From: an uncultured Verrucomicrobia subdivision 3 bacterium
GTDB taxonomy: Bacteria; Verrucomicrobiota; Verrucomicrobiia; Limisphaerales; UBA11358
Direction: 5' to 3'
Assembly (NCBI GenBank): GCA_903850425.1
Contig: CAINLR010000001.1
Coordinates: 1 to 64,000 of the forward strand
DNA length: 64,000 nt
Shown piece after piece: positions 18,176-26,300 of the stretch. A program made the position numbers and the translations under genes. The notes beneath the pieces are model-generated. The model did not search any database. It was not told the DNA's origin and worked only from the letters and a program-made list of their open reading frames with translations. How positions within the stretch are numbered: the stretch's first letter is position 1; the number at the start of each line of letters is the position of its first letter.

Positions 18176-19066
18176 CTAATTGTCCGTGGCCTGTTTCATG
18201 GCGCGCAGGACGCGCTGGTAATCGGGCATTTCTTCCGGCCGAATATACTGCGGAAAGCTCCGGTAAATCATTGGCTGATTCCATTTCCAATGTTCGACGT
18301 GGCCATCGGCGAAAGACAGATTGGCGCCTTTGTTGTGGCGATTGGCCGGCATATCCCACCACTGGTTGGGTGAGTAATTGGGCAGCGGCGGATTGCCGAC
18401 ATTGCCAAATTGACCGTCAAAAATGGTGTCCTCGTTTTCATCAATAAACACGAAAAGTTCGTTCGGAATCGGATGGCGGATCTGCGTATATTTTTTCCAA
18501 GCGGGGAGATTGGTCCAATAACTCATAAAATAATCCGGGGCGCCGGGCGGCTTGTAATCCGGATAGCCATTGATGGACTGGCTCATATTGTAACTGCGCC
18601 AGCGCAACTGCGGCAGCGGCTGCCCGCTGGCATCCTGCAGCGTGGATCGGTCCGCCGGGCAATGGTAAATGCCAAGGGATGTGTTGTAGGGAAACAACAG
18701 GCCATTGATTATGTTTGAAGGGTTCAGCTTGGTCACGGCACTCTGGCCGTCCACGCCATCCAGGCACCATGACAATCCTTTGGTCGTCAAGACGGCGGCA
18801 CTGGAGAGCGAACTGATGGAAGCCACCGAATTGTTCGGCACGAGGTAATCATTGTTGTCAGCGGTATAGAGGTGAACACACAATTCCAACTGCTTGAGAT
18901 TGTTCAAACACGCAAGACTGTAAGCCTTCTCCTTAGCCTTGGTCAGTGCCGGCAACAACATGGCGGCGAGAATGGCAATGATGGCGATGACGACGAGGAG
19001 TTCGATCAAGGTGAAGGCACTGACGGAAATTCGTCGCGGACGAAAGGCAGTTGTTAAATGTCGCAT
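18176..19066 (-). CDS. Prepilin-type N-terminal domain protein with H-X9-DG motif (tandem paralog)
   Basis: The 296-residue protein begins [14 protein letters not shown], matching the start of its downstream neighbour, then [26 protein letters not shown]. The prepilin-type cleavage would fall between Ala and Phe. It carries CPADRST in the middle and [17 protein letters not shown] (H-X9-DG) near the end, followed by about 35 residues. It probably comes first in a two-gene unit with the paralog. Such proteins are abundant in Verrucomicrobia and are thought to be secreted or surface-displayed by a pseudopilus-like machine; none of that machine lies in this window. Confidence 0.9.
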   Translation of the reverse strand: MRHLTTAFRPRRISVSAFTLIELLVVIAIIAILAAMLLPALTKAKEKAYSLACLNNLKQLELCVHLYTADNNDYLVPNNSVASISSLSSAAVLTTKGLSWCLDGVDGQSAVTKLNPSNIINGLLFPYNTSLGIYHCPADRSTLQDASGQPLPQLRWRSYNMSQSINGYPDYKPPGAPDYFMSYWTNLPAWKKYTQIRHPIPNELFVFIDENEDTIFDGQFGNVGNPPLPNYSPNQWWDMPANRHNKGANLSFADGHVEHWKWNQPMIYRSFPQYIRPEEMPDYQRVLRAMKQATDN

Positions 19067-19117
19067 GACTGAACCAAGCTATGCTTATTTGTCGCATTCG
19101 CAACGGATTTCTGGCCG

Positions 19118-20140
19118 TCAGTAAATGAGCAGGCCCAGTTCGCGCTCGCCTTTGTCCGTCAACTCCCAGCGGCTGCCGCGCTGCACCACGAGTTTGCGGC
19201 AGGGATGCGCCCGCTGCTCCGGCTCGTTCACGGACAAAAGCTGCAGCTTGGCCGCGCCCTTGATTTCCGAGGCCGCGCGGGGCATGAGGGCGAAGGCCAC
19301 GCCGTCGTAGTTCAGCGCGATTTCGTAACCGGCCACGCCTTCCTTGGCGGTCCGGGGATTTTTCAACACGAGCGGCGCGTAGCGTTTGAGATACGGAAAA
19401 CTCGTCGCCCGCACCAGCACGCGACACAATTCGGTCTGCCCGCGCACAAAATTCAGCAGGCTGAACTTGCCGCCGCGCTCCGCCAGCAAAATCTCGCGCG
19501 GGTCCAGACCGGTCAGGTTCTGACCATTCCACTCGCCATGATCGTTGCGTTCACCGGTCGCATGTTTTTTGAACCACGCGGCAAAGTTGTCGTTGTTGAG
19601 CACATTCAGTTCGAAGTGGACATGGGCGCGCTCCTTGGCAATGGTTTCGGCGGTGGAAGTCCGGCCCATCGTGGCGATGACTTCACCCGCCTTGACCGTC
19701 TGACCGATCACGAGGCCGGGCCGGACTTCGCTCAAATGCGCGTAGAGCGAATAAATTTCCAGGCCTTCCACGACGTGCCGCACGACGACGTAACTTCCAT
19801 AATTCGACAGCCCCGCTTTTTTGCTGAAATAAACCACCGTGCCGTCGGCCGTGGCCAGGACGGGATCGGTCGGCTCGCCGTGCCGGTCGTGTTGCAGGCT
19901 GCGAATGTCCAGCCCTTCGTGCATGCGCCAGCCGTCATTGCGCACGCAGCCAAAACTCCCGCTCGTCCACGGTTTGTCCGGCGACGTCGGCGCGAAAAAT
20001 TTCAGCTCGCTGCCGCTTTCAAACAAGGCGTGGTTGGCCGTGGGAAACTGAAAGGGCGACTGCGCAAACACCGTGGCGCTGGCCAACGAAAGCCCCGTCG
20101 CGATGGCCAGCGCGGGGCGGCGGAACCGGATGGCGATCAT
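19118..20140 (-). CDS. M23 family (LytM-type) metallopeptidase
   Basis: The 340-residue exported protein has a signal peptide ending near VFAQS. The peptidase domain spans about residues 60-180 with zinc ligands H74 and D78 (WRMHEGLDI), H135 (LYAHLSE) and the catalytic/binding pair in RAHVHFEL (H173, H175). All are present, so it should cut peptidoglycan cross-bridges or act as an amidase activator. The C-terminal 160 residues are beta-rich and of unknown role. Its start overlaps the stop of the upstream SecD-like lipoprotein gene by ATGA, so the two are translationally coupled. Confidence 0.93.
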   Translation of the reverse strand: MIAIRFRRPALAIATGLSLASATVFAQSPFQFPTANHALFESGSELKFFAPTSPDKPWTSGSFGCVRNDGWRMHEGLDIRSLQHDRHGEPTDPVLATADGTVVYFSKKAGLSNYGSYVVVRHVVEGLEIYSLYAHLSEVRPGLVIGQTVKAGEVIATMGRTSTAETIAKERAHVHFELNVLNNDNFAAWFKKHATGERNDHGEWNGQNLTGLDPREILLAERGGKFSLLNFVRGQTELCRVLVRATSFPYLKRYAPLVLKNPRTAKEGVAGYEIALNYDGVAFALMPRAASEIKGAAKLQLLSVNEPEQRAHPCRKLVVQRGSRWELTDKGERELGLLIY

Positions 20141-20664
20141 TTCGCTGAACCCCCGAGATTTTGCTTGGCCTGGTTATTCAGTCCCAGCACGAGTTGATTG
20201 ATCTCGTCCCGGTCGGCGTCCGGCGTGAAGGTCAGTTGGCCGTCGGGGATGCGGCGCGAGATGATGGGGGCCGCCAGCCAGCGCGTGTGGACGAGTTTCT
20301 CGCCCCACTGGCCGAAGACGGCCAGATGCCGGCCGGGATTGGCCGAGGAATATTGTTCGAGCATCCAGGTGCCGGTTTCATCAAACTTGATTTGCACGGC
20401 GAACCCGCCCGGCGCTTCCAGCACCCGCGCCGCGATCACGTTGGCCTCGGTCAGAAACGGGTCCGGCGCGATGGGCACCAGCACCGGCTTGGACCGCAGC
20501 ACGGAGATGGAATGGTTGTTCTCGGGGGTGTTGGCCGTGCTCTCAATATGCACGCGCAAGGTGGCCAATTGTTCCTTTTTTTTGTCCGTGGCACAGCCCG
20601 CCGCCAGCACCAGCATCGCCGGTAACAGCAAATAAAGATTGAATCGTCGCGCACAAAAATTCAT
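20137..20664 (-). CDS. Predicted lipoprotein with SecD P1-head-like domain
   Basis: The start is set at MNFCARRFNL (175 residues); the longer frame upstream runs antisense through another gene and has no signal peptide logic. The lipobox LAAGC places the anchor at Cys24. Residues about 55-170 carry the features of the periplasmic P1 head of SecD: AVQIKFDETGTWMLEQYSSANPG, RHLAVFGQ, then a pattern like APIISRRIPDGQLTF. A free P1-head lipoprotein could help protein export, but that is inference. It shares an ATGA overlap with the M23 peptidase gene downstream, and its promoter region is only 45 bases, shared with the divergent small gene. Confidence 0.7.
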   Translation of the reverse strand: MNFCARRFNLYLLLPAMLVLAAGCATDKKKEQLATLRVHIESTANTPENNHSISVLRSKPVLVPIAPDPFLTEANVIAARVLEAPGGFAVQIKFDETGTWMLEQYSSANPGRHLAVFGQWGEKLVHTRWLAAPIISRRIPDGQLTFTPDADRDEINQLVLGLNNQAKQNLGGSAK

Positions 20665-20709
20665 AGTGCGCACACGAAATCGTAACCAGCAAAAAAAGTA
20701 AAGACACTT

Positions 20710-20829
20710 ATGGGTAAACAACACAATAAAGACGAACATAAAAAACGCCGTAAAGCTTACATCAAGCGCAAAAAGGCCGTGGTGAAAACCAAGAAGAAGG
20801 CCGCGCCCAAAAAAGCCAAAGCGGAATAA
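20710..20829 (+). CDS. 39-residue Lys/Arg-rich basic protein
   Basis: The short gene encodes MGKQHNKDEHKKRRKAYIKR followed by a Lys/Ala-rich tail, ending at TAA 20827-20829. About half the residues are Lys or Arg. It has its own strong terminator 8 bases downstream and divergent promoter space, which supports a real, well-expressed gene. I recall similar short basic proteins starting MGKQxNK in Verrucomicrobia, but cannot name a family. Binding to RNA, ribosomes or DNA is likely from charge alone. Confidence 0.75.
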   Translation: MGKQHNKDEHKKRRKAYIKRKKAVVKTKKKAAPKKAKAE

Positions 20830-20837
20830 CGCAACCA

Positions 20838-20867
20838 CAGGCCGTCCATTGGACGGCCTGTTTTTTT
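20838..20867 (+). terminator. Intrinsic terminator after the small basic gene
   Basis: CAGGCCGTCC (20838-20847) pairs perfectly with GGACGGCCTG (20851-20860) across a 3-base loop and is followed by seven T (20861-20867). This is a textbook Rho-independent terminator, eight bases after the stop codon. On the minus strand the T-run is absent, so it is one-directional. Confidence 0.95.
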
Positions 20868-20882
20868 ATGCCCGTTGCCGAT

Positions 20883-21620
20883 TTAGCGGCGACGGATCGC
20901 GCCATCGGCCCGCATTTCCGCCACCAAGTTAAAAACATCGCGTTGCGAGCAGAACGCCACGTCGGCCCGCAGTTCGGGAATTGCCAGCAGCCGCCGGGCA
21001 TTCAGCGAACCGCCCAGCACCGCCGCCAGTTCGGTTCTCGCCGAAACATAAGTGCGCGCGGCAATTTCCGTCGTATCTGAGCATTCACCCGCGAGCAGGC
21101 CGGCCAGCGCTCCAGCCGCCAGCACATCCTCCAGCGCCACGCCTTCGCCTGTGCCCGCGCACACAAGAAAAATTTCTGCCGGCTGCGCCTGATTCAAGAA
21201 CTTCGCCGTGGCCGCCAGGTTTAATAACGACGACGCCAAAACAATATTCGCACCCGCGCAGGCCCGCAGCGCCCGCGTGCCGTTTGTCGTGGTGCTGACG
21301 ATGGTTTTGCCACGGACTTTTTCCGGGCGGAACTCGCGCGGCGAATTGCCGAAGTCGAAATCAAAGCTGCCGGTCAGCGCGGCGGAAATTTTTATGCCGT
21401 TCCGTTCCCCCGCGAGCAGAACGTCCGGCTGCTGCTGGCGAAGCGTCACGGCTTCGGAAATTTCGCTGACGGGAATGATTGCCTTCGCGCCATTTTGCAG
21501 CGCGGTGACGAACGTGCTGGTCGCGCGCAGGATGTCGAACACCACGCAGGCCGAGGCGCGCAGATCGCGGCGGGCGAGTGTGGGCAGTTCTGCCGGCGAA
21601 AGGAGGGTGTCAACTTTCAT
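20883..21620 (-). CDS. comB: 2-phosphosulfolactate phosphatase (ComB family)
   Basis: The 245-residue protein belongs to the ComB family, which dephosphorylates 2-phosphosulfolactate in coenzyme M synthesis in methanogens. The signatures are CVVFDILRATSTFVTAL, LLAGERNGIKI, FDFGNSP and TTTNGTRAL, in order and at normal length. Bacteria lacking coenzyme M also carry it, where it may feed sulfolactate metabolism. No other coenzyme M gene lies in the window, so the role here is open. The gene runs toward the small basic gene and ends 16 bases from that gene's terminator. Confidence 0.9.
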   Translation of the reverse strand: MKVDTLLSPAELPTLARRDLRASACVVFDILRATSTFVTALQNGAKAIIPVSEISEAVTLRQQQPDVLLAGERNGIKISAALTGSFDFDFGNSPREFRPEKVRGKTIVSTTTNGTRALRACAGANIVLASSLLNLAATAKFLNQAQPAEIFLVCAGTGEGVALEDVLAAGALAGLLAGECSDTTEIAARTYVSARTELAAVLGGSLNARRLLAIPELRADVAFCSQRDVFNLVAEMRADGAIRRR

Positions 21621-21668
21621 TCTATGGGGTGCGCAGGCGGTGAAAGGACTTTGAAGCCTGTTTCCAGA

Positions 21669-21965
21669 TTAGGCCACATGGTCCTCTTTGTGAAAATCTC
21701 GCTCCTGCTTCTGCCAGATGGACTCGCCCATCACATAGCCGAATCCAAAAAGCCACAGAGCTAAATCAACAATGAAATCCACCGCTGGCGACCAAATCTG
21801 AAATGGTGTGACATAGGATTTGTGCGTGAAGGCATCGTAAATAAATGTGCCGAAGGTTTGGGCTGCCCACATCGGCAAGCCCCAAAACAGAAAACTTCGC
21901 AAGATATAATGAGCGTGTCCTTGGGCACGGGTTCGCTCCCATTTTTGTCTTTGTGTTACAGTCAT
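21669..21965 (-). CDS. Small membrane protein with two predicted helices
   Basis: I start this 98-residue protein at MTVTQRQKWERTRAQGHAH. The frame is open further upstream, but that stretch is a decayed sulfatase fragment joined by chance. Two hydrophobic segments are visible (residues about 23-43, ending WAAQTFGTF, and about 61-80, LWLFGFGYVMG), separated by a polar loop. The charged N-terminus RQKWERTRA resembles small conserved bacterial membrane proteins of unknown function. It lies 48 bases after comB on the same strand and ends in a charged tail. Confidence 0.6.
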   Translation of the reverse strand: MTVTQRQKWERTRAQGHAHYILRSFLFWGLPMWAAQTFGTFIYDAFTHKSYVTPFQIWSPAVDFIVDLALWLFGFGYVMGESIWQKQERDFHKEDHVA

Positions 21966-22175
21966 ACGCTCAATGTGGCTTAACATCTGGATCGGCCCGA
22001 GGTTTTGCGATCTATCTGGTTCATGGCTCAAACTGTATTCAGGACGTAAAATTCTGTCCAGCGCGCTCTTGGCTTGGTCTTCGGTCTGCCCCAACGGGGC
22101 GGCGACCTCCCGCCCAGCGGTTGCGAGGCGCGAGCTACCCTGGGAACGCGGACCGTAAAAGTAAACAACCACAAC

Positions 22176-22553
22176 AGGGTTGCGGCAAATGGCTTGGCCG
22201 AACCGCGCGACATCTGCGGGCAGGCTAAACGGGCTATTAACGGCGGTGCAGATAAGCGGTATATTCTGCATCAGATTCGCCTTTGCCAGAGCGGTCAGCA
22301 CACGACCGGTTTGCGCTTCCATCATCATTACGCATTCGCCATACATTTCCACGCGTTGTTCCCGGCATATTTTTGCCCAGCCGCAACGCGCGTAAGGTGC
22401 CGTATATGCCAGGTAGAGCAGCCGCAGCTTGCTCAATTTCCATTTGCCTTCCGCCAGCGTGTTGATGACCGCGCAAGCTTCGTCCGTGAACTTTGGCAAA
22501 CGTCAATAAGCTCAAAGCCGGGAGCAATTCGACCTTCCCGCCAGAAAACGCCT
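22176..22553 (-). pseudogene. Decayed sulfatase fragment
   Basis: The protein pieces match the middle of the intact sulfatase at 46217-47689. One frame reads FWREGRIAPGFELIDV; after a frameshift near 22510 another reads TDEACAVINT, LLYLAYTAP, MYGECVMMMEAQTGRVLTAL and LPADVARFGQ. Intact counterparts are FWREGGIAPGLELKDV, TDEACTIINA, LMLYLAYTAP and MYGDFVMMVDAQIGRVLTAL. The catalytic cysteine region and the C-terminus are missing. The remnant then runs without a stop into the small membrane gene, which is chance. It shows that sulfatase genes were duplicated and lost here. Confidence 0.85.
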
Positions 22554-22704
22554 TGACTCACATTTCAGCCGTCTGAGTAATGTTCGGCAATATGTCCGTT
22601 TGGCGCGGCTACCGCGCGGCCGTCACGAAGGTAAAAATCAATTTCATCAAATCATTTGCGAACGCATTCACAATTCCCAGGCAGATGAAGTAGTCTCCGA
22701 AAGG

Positions 22705-23325
22705 TTACTCAGGCTTGATACTCCATTCCTGGCTGTCAAAAGACGGACTGCAAATAGCAACACCAGATGGATACCCGTTATCCATCATCCCACTAAATTT
22801 CCCATAAAATTGTCCCCACGTAAGCTGGCTGGGCAGGGATCGGGCTGAATGACCATCCACATAGATGACATTTACGCCCTTGCTATGCTTGGCATAGGTC
22901 GTCACAAGACGGTGCCCTTTGCCCCCTCCACCAGATGGAGGATTTCCAGTGGCACTGCCAGCCCACATATTATCCAGCCACGCGGCATCACCGCTGAAAT
23001 CTCCGCCGGAACAGTTGGCGGGGTCATTGGACCCGCTGCAATCCGTGCTCATCACCATTTCCGAAGGTTTCGTTGGAAAAGAAGCTTTGAATGGCTTTTG
23101 AACATAAGACCCGGGACTGACCGGAACGCCAAAAATGCCCACTTGATTGAAACCGCAGGATAGAAAACCCGTGATGCTGGGATCAAAATTACCTGATTCA
23201 GACTTATAGGTCATGCCACGCTTGCGTTTGGGACACACCCATACCGAATTGTTTGGCAAAACGGAAGTTAGCATGGGTGCTAGAGTATTAGCAATGTCAG
23301 GTCGTCGGTGGCCTGAAACCGCCAA
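22705..23325 (-). pseudogene. N-terminally truncated prepilin-like (H-X9-DG) protein
   Basis: The open frame of 206 codons begins from a TTG with no good start. It ends with KHSKGVNVIYVDGHSA, the H-X9-DG motif, and contains NSVWVCPKRKRG and PSEMVMSTDCSG, typical of the family. The [10 protein letters not shown] prepilin segment that starts every intact relative is missing. The space upstream (23326-23376) up to the next gene's stop does not encode it in any frame. It is probably a remnant, unless it is secreted by another route. Confidence 0.75.
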
Positions 23326-23376
23326 GTGCCGTGCCGGAGAATCGCAGCAGTAACTTAAACTGCTGCGCCAATACTC

Positions 23377-26300
23377 TCATTGCTGTAACCGGTAAAATTG
23401 CTGCGGCACTCTGGCGGCCGAATTAGTGACCGTCCAGTTATTTGTTGCAAAGTAGGGCGGGTTGGTCACCAGCGCCCAGGCCGGCGGCGCAAGGCTCGGA
23501 GTTGAATAGAGATTGAAGGCACCCATGTTGTTGGTCCAAACCAGCGAAATCGTCTTAGCCGACACATTCGGGCTGAATTGCAACTTGGGCGACGTCACGT
23601 TAAATGGAGTCTGGGTAAAAAGGTTGTTGATGCCGAAATTGCCCCAAGAATTGATCGGATTATTCACGTTGACCCTAGAGTTGGTAACACCCGTCCAAGC
23701 GTAGCAGCCAATGATTTCGGACAACTTGCCGGGAATACCCGGGCTGGCAGAATTGAACGGCACGATATAGTAAGAGGAGCTGTTGCCCTCGAACCCGCAG
23801 TTGATGAGGTGCAGCACGCCGCCATCCACCCTGATGCCATAGGTGCTGAGATAGCCCATGTGAACTAGTTCAAATCCCACGTCGCCGCCTTGAATCCAAT
23901 AGTCCCAGGTTCGCCCGCCCCACAACGGCGCGTTAAAAAACCGCGCCGTGCCTTGAAAAGTCGGCGTGCTGATGACGCCATAGTTGTTGGTGATGTCCGG
24001 GTAGCCCCCGGTGGTAGTGACCATCCATTCCGGGTTCACGATGTTGATCTGACAGGGAGCGGCGGCTTCAAAGAGAAAACAATTCACGGCAGCATCGGAC
24101 TCGGTGATAATGCCGTTGATCCATGGCCCGCGGCCGTTCTGGTCAACACAGTGCATGAAAATGTGGGAGGGAATATCGAAGTTCTTCACCAGCAGTTCGG
24201 TGCAATCGCCCAGCAGAAACCACTCTTGGTTGTGCCTGACATAGGAATCAATGGGGGTCCGCCACGCCGCAACATCCTGGCTGGCTGAAAAATTACTGTC
24301 CCACCAGTAAGTCACATTAGCCATGCACTGGACCAGCGTGCCGCAGGAGCCGTTGCCGATCGTAAAGCCGTATCGTAATGCCCAACCATCCACCTGTTGC
24401 AGGAAATGGTTAGTGCAGGCGTAGGTATTCAAATCCACATACCAATAGGGATTGGCACAGAGCACGCCGATGGCATAGATATTTTCGCCACGCCCTTGGA
24501 TGGTGGGCGGATACGGCGTGCAATTAGTATCCTGCAAATCGTAGTGGATGGTCATGCCCACGATACCCGCGTTGGCTTCCAGTGCGACCGCCGGCGGGCC
24601 GTTCGTTGTGCCCGCTCCACCGTAAGGTTGCAGCAAGGTCATTTTGACGTGGCCGTCATACAGCGGCGCTGAATGAACCGACGGGATTGACCCGCGCAGC
24701 TCAACGCCGCTGGGCACGTCGAGCGTGCTGGTTAACTTATATTTTCCGGCGGGCAGATAGACGATGCCGCCGCCGTTCGTGCTGGCGGCATTCAAGGCGC
24801 TTTGGATAGCCGCCGTGTCATCTGCCACGCCGTCACCCACCGCGCCCCAGCTAGGATTTGTCGCCACAAACAAATCCAGCTTGGCCGGTCGCCGCGCAAC
24901 CCAGTTGGTCTGGATGTCCGACCAATGGACTACGGGCAAGGGACTGGTGCTGGCACGCCGGCCATCTATGACCAGCCGCCGCGCATCTGCCGCGTTGCTG
25001 ATGGTTCGGGTGGGGTTGAAATTGCAGCCCGTGAAAGCCGCATAAATCGCCCCGGAAGCCATGGTGCATTGATTGCTGCCCGCAGGAACGGTCAAAGTGG
25101 AGTTGACCACGTTGACAATGCCGCCGTCTACTTTGACCGTGCCGGCGAGGTTGCAGTTCTGCAATTGCATCGTCGAGGAAGAGCCGCCGGTCTGGCACAA
25201 AGCCGTGCCGTTGCGGCCCGTCAACTGGCAGGAGTGGAAATAGAGCGAGGCGTCGTTGGGAGTGCTGGTGCGATCCACCGCGATGTCCCCGTCCAAGGTG
25301 ATCCGGGTGAACTCAATCCCGGTATTGCCGCCGCCCGCGTCATCCAGATAGGCTGTGGCGCAATTGCTGATGTAGCCGCCGTAAAACGAGACGTTCGGTC
25401 CGCCATTGGTGCTCACCGCACCCCACACTCCGACATGATAACCGCTTAGGTTAGCATCCATGATCGCTTCCCCATCGCCGCGATAGAGCAACTCCGCCGT
25501 GCCGTTGGCGCGCATCCAGGCCGCGTGCGGGCCGCCCACTGGTGGCGCGCCGGGAAGTTTCGACGCGGGCCAAAAGTCCGGAGAGAAACGAACATTCTCC
25601 TGATGACTGATGTCATACTGTGCATCCAAAGTAATCCCGACATAGAGCGGCGAACCAATGACGGTGGAAAGGACGTGTTTTGAGGCAGTGCTGCTGATGC
25701 CTAGGTAGGAATTGATCAACGCCACGTCCTGCACCAGGGTATCATTGCCGACGACCAGCGTGAAGGGATACGGCGCGATGCTCGCCGGATTCTGGTTCGG
25801 ATACCAAATGGAGACGCCCTTCAACGCCGCCCTGGGGAGCGTAATGAAGGGCGTGCCGTTGCTCTGGCCGGCACCGGCATAGACTTTGAAGAGCGTGCCG
25901 ACGACGCCATTTGTCCCTTGCGACCAATCCGTCCAATCACCATGCAGCGTCACGCCGTTAGGAATCGTCAGCGTGTTGGAGAAGCAATAGGTCCCCGCCG
26001 GCACATAGACCACGCCGCCGCCAAAACCGCCCGAGTTATAGACCGCGTTCATCGCGTTCTGAAACGCCGCCGTGTCGTCCGTCACGCCGTCCCCCGTCGC
26101 GCCATATTGCTGCGGTGTCGCCAGCGCCACAACAATCTCATTGGTGTTGTGTGGCGGCACAATGACCGTTGGCCCGGAGACATAAATAAAATAAACCGCC
26201 TGACTGACTGGATCATCAATAACTGCGAGACCAGACGGAACATTGCCAGGAACAAATCTCCCAGCTCCGCTCCGCGTGCCAGAGTATTTCAGCAGCACGC

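Noticed and set aside
20665-20838. N-terminal extension of the SecD-like lipoprotein
   Set aside because: It runs antisense through the small basic gene, and the internal Met at 20664 gives a proper lipobox signal.
21966-22499. Novel 276-residue two-part membrane protein
   Set aside because: The N-terminal part is a decayed sulfatase fragment and an unrelated non-coding stretch, joined by chance to a real small membrane gene.
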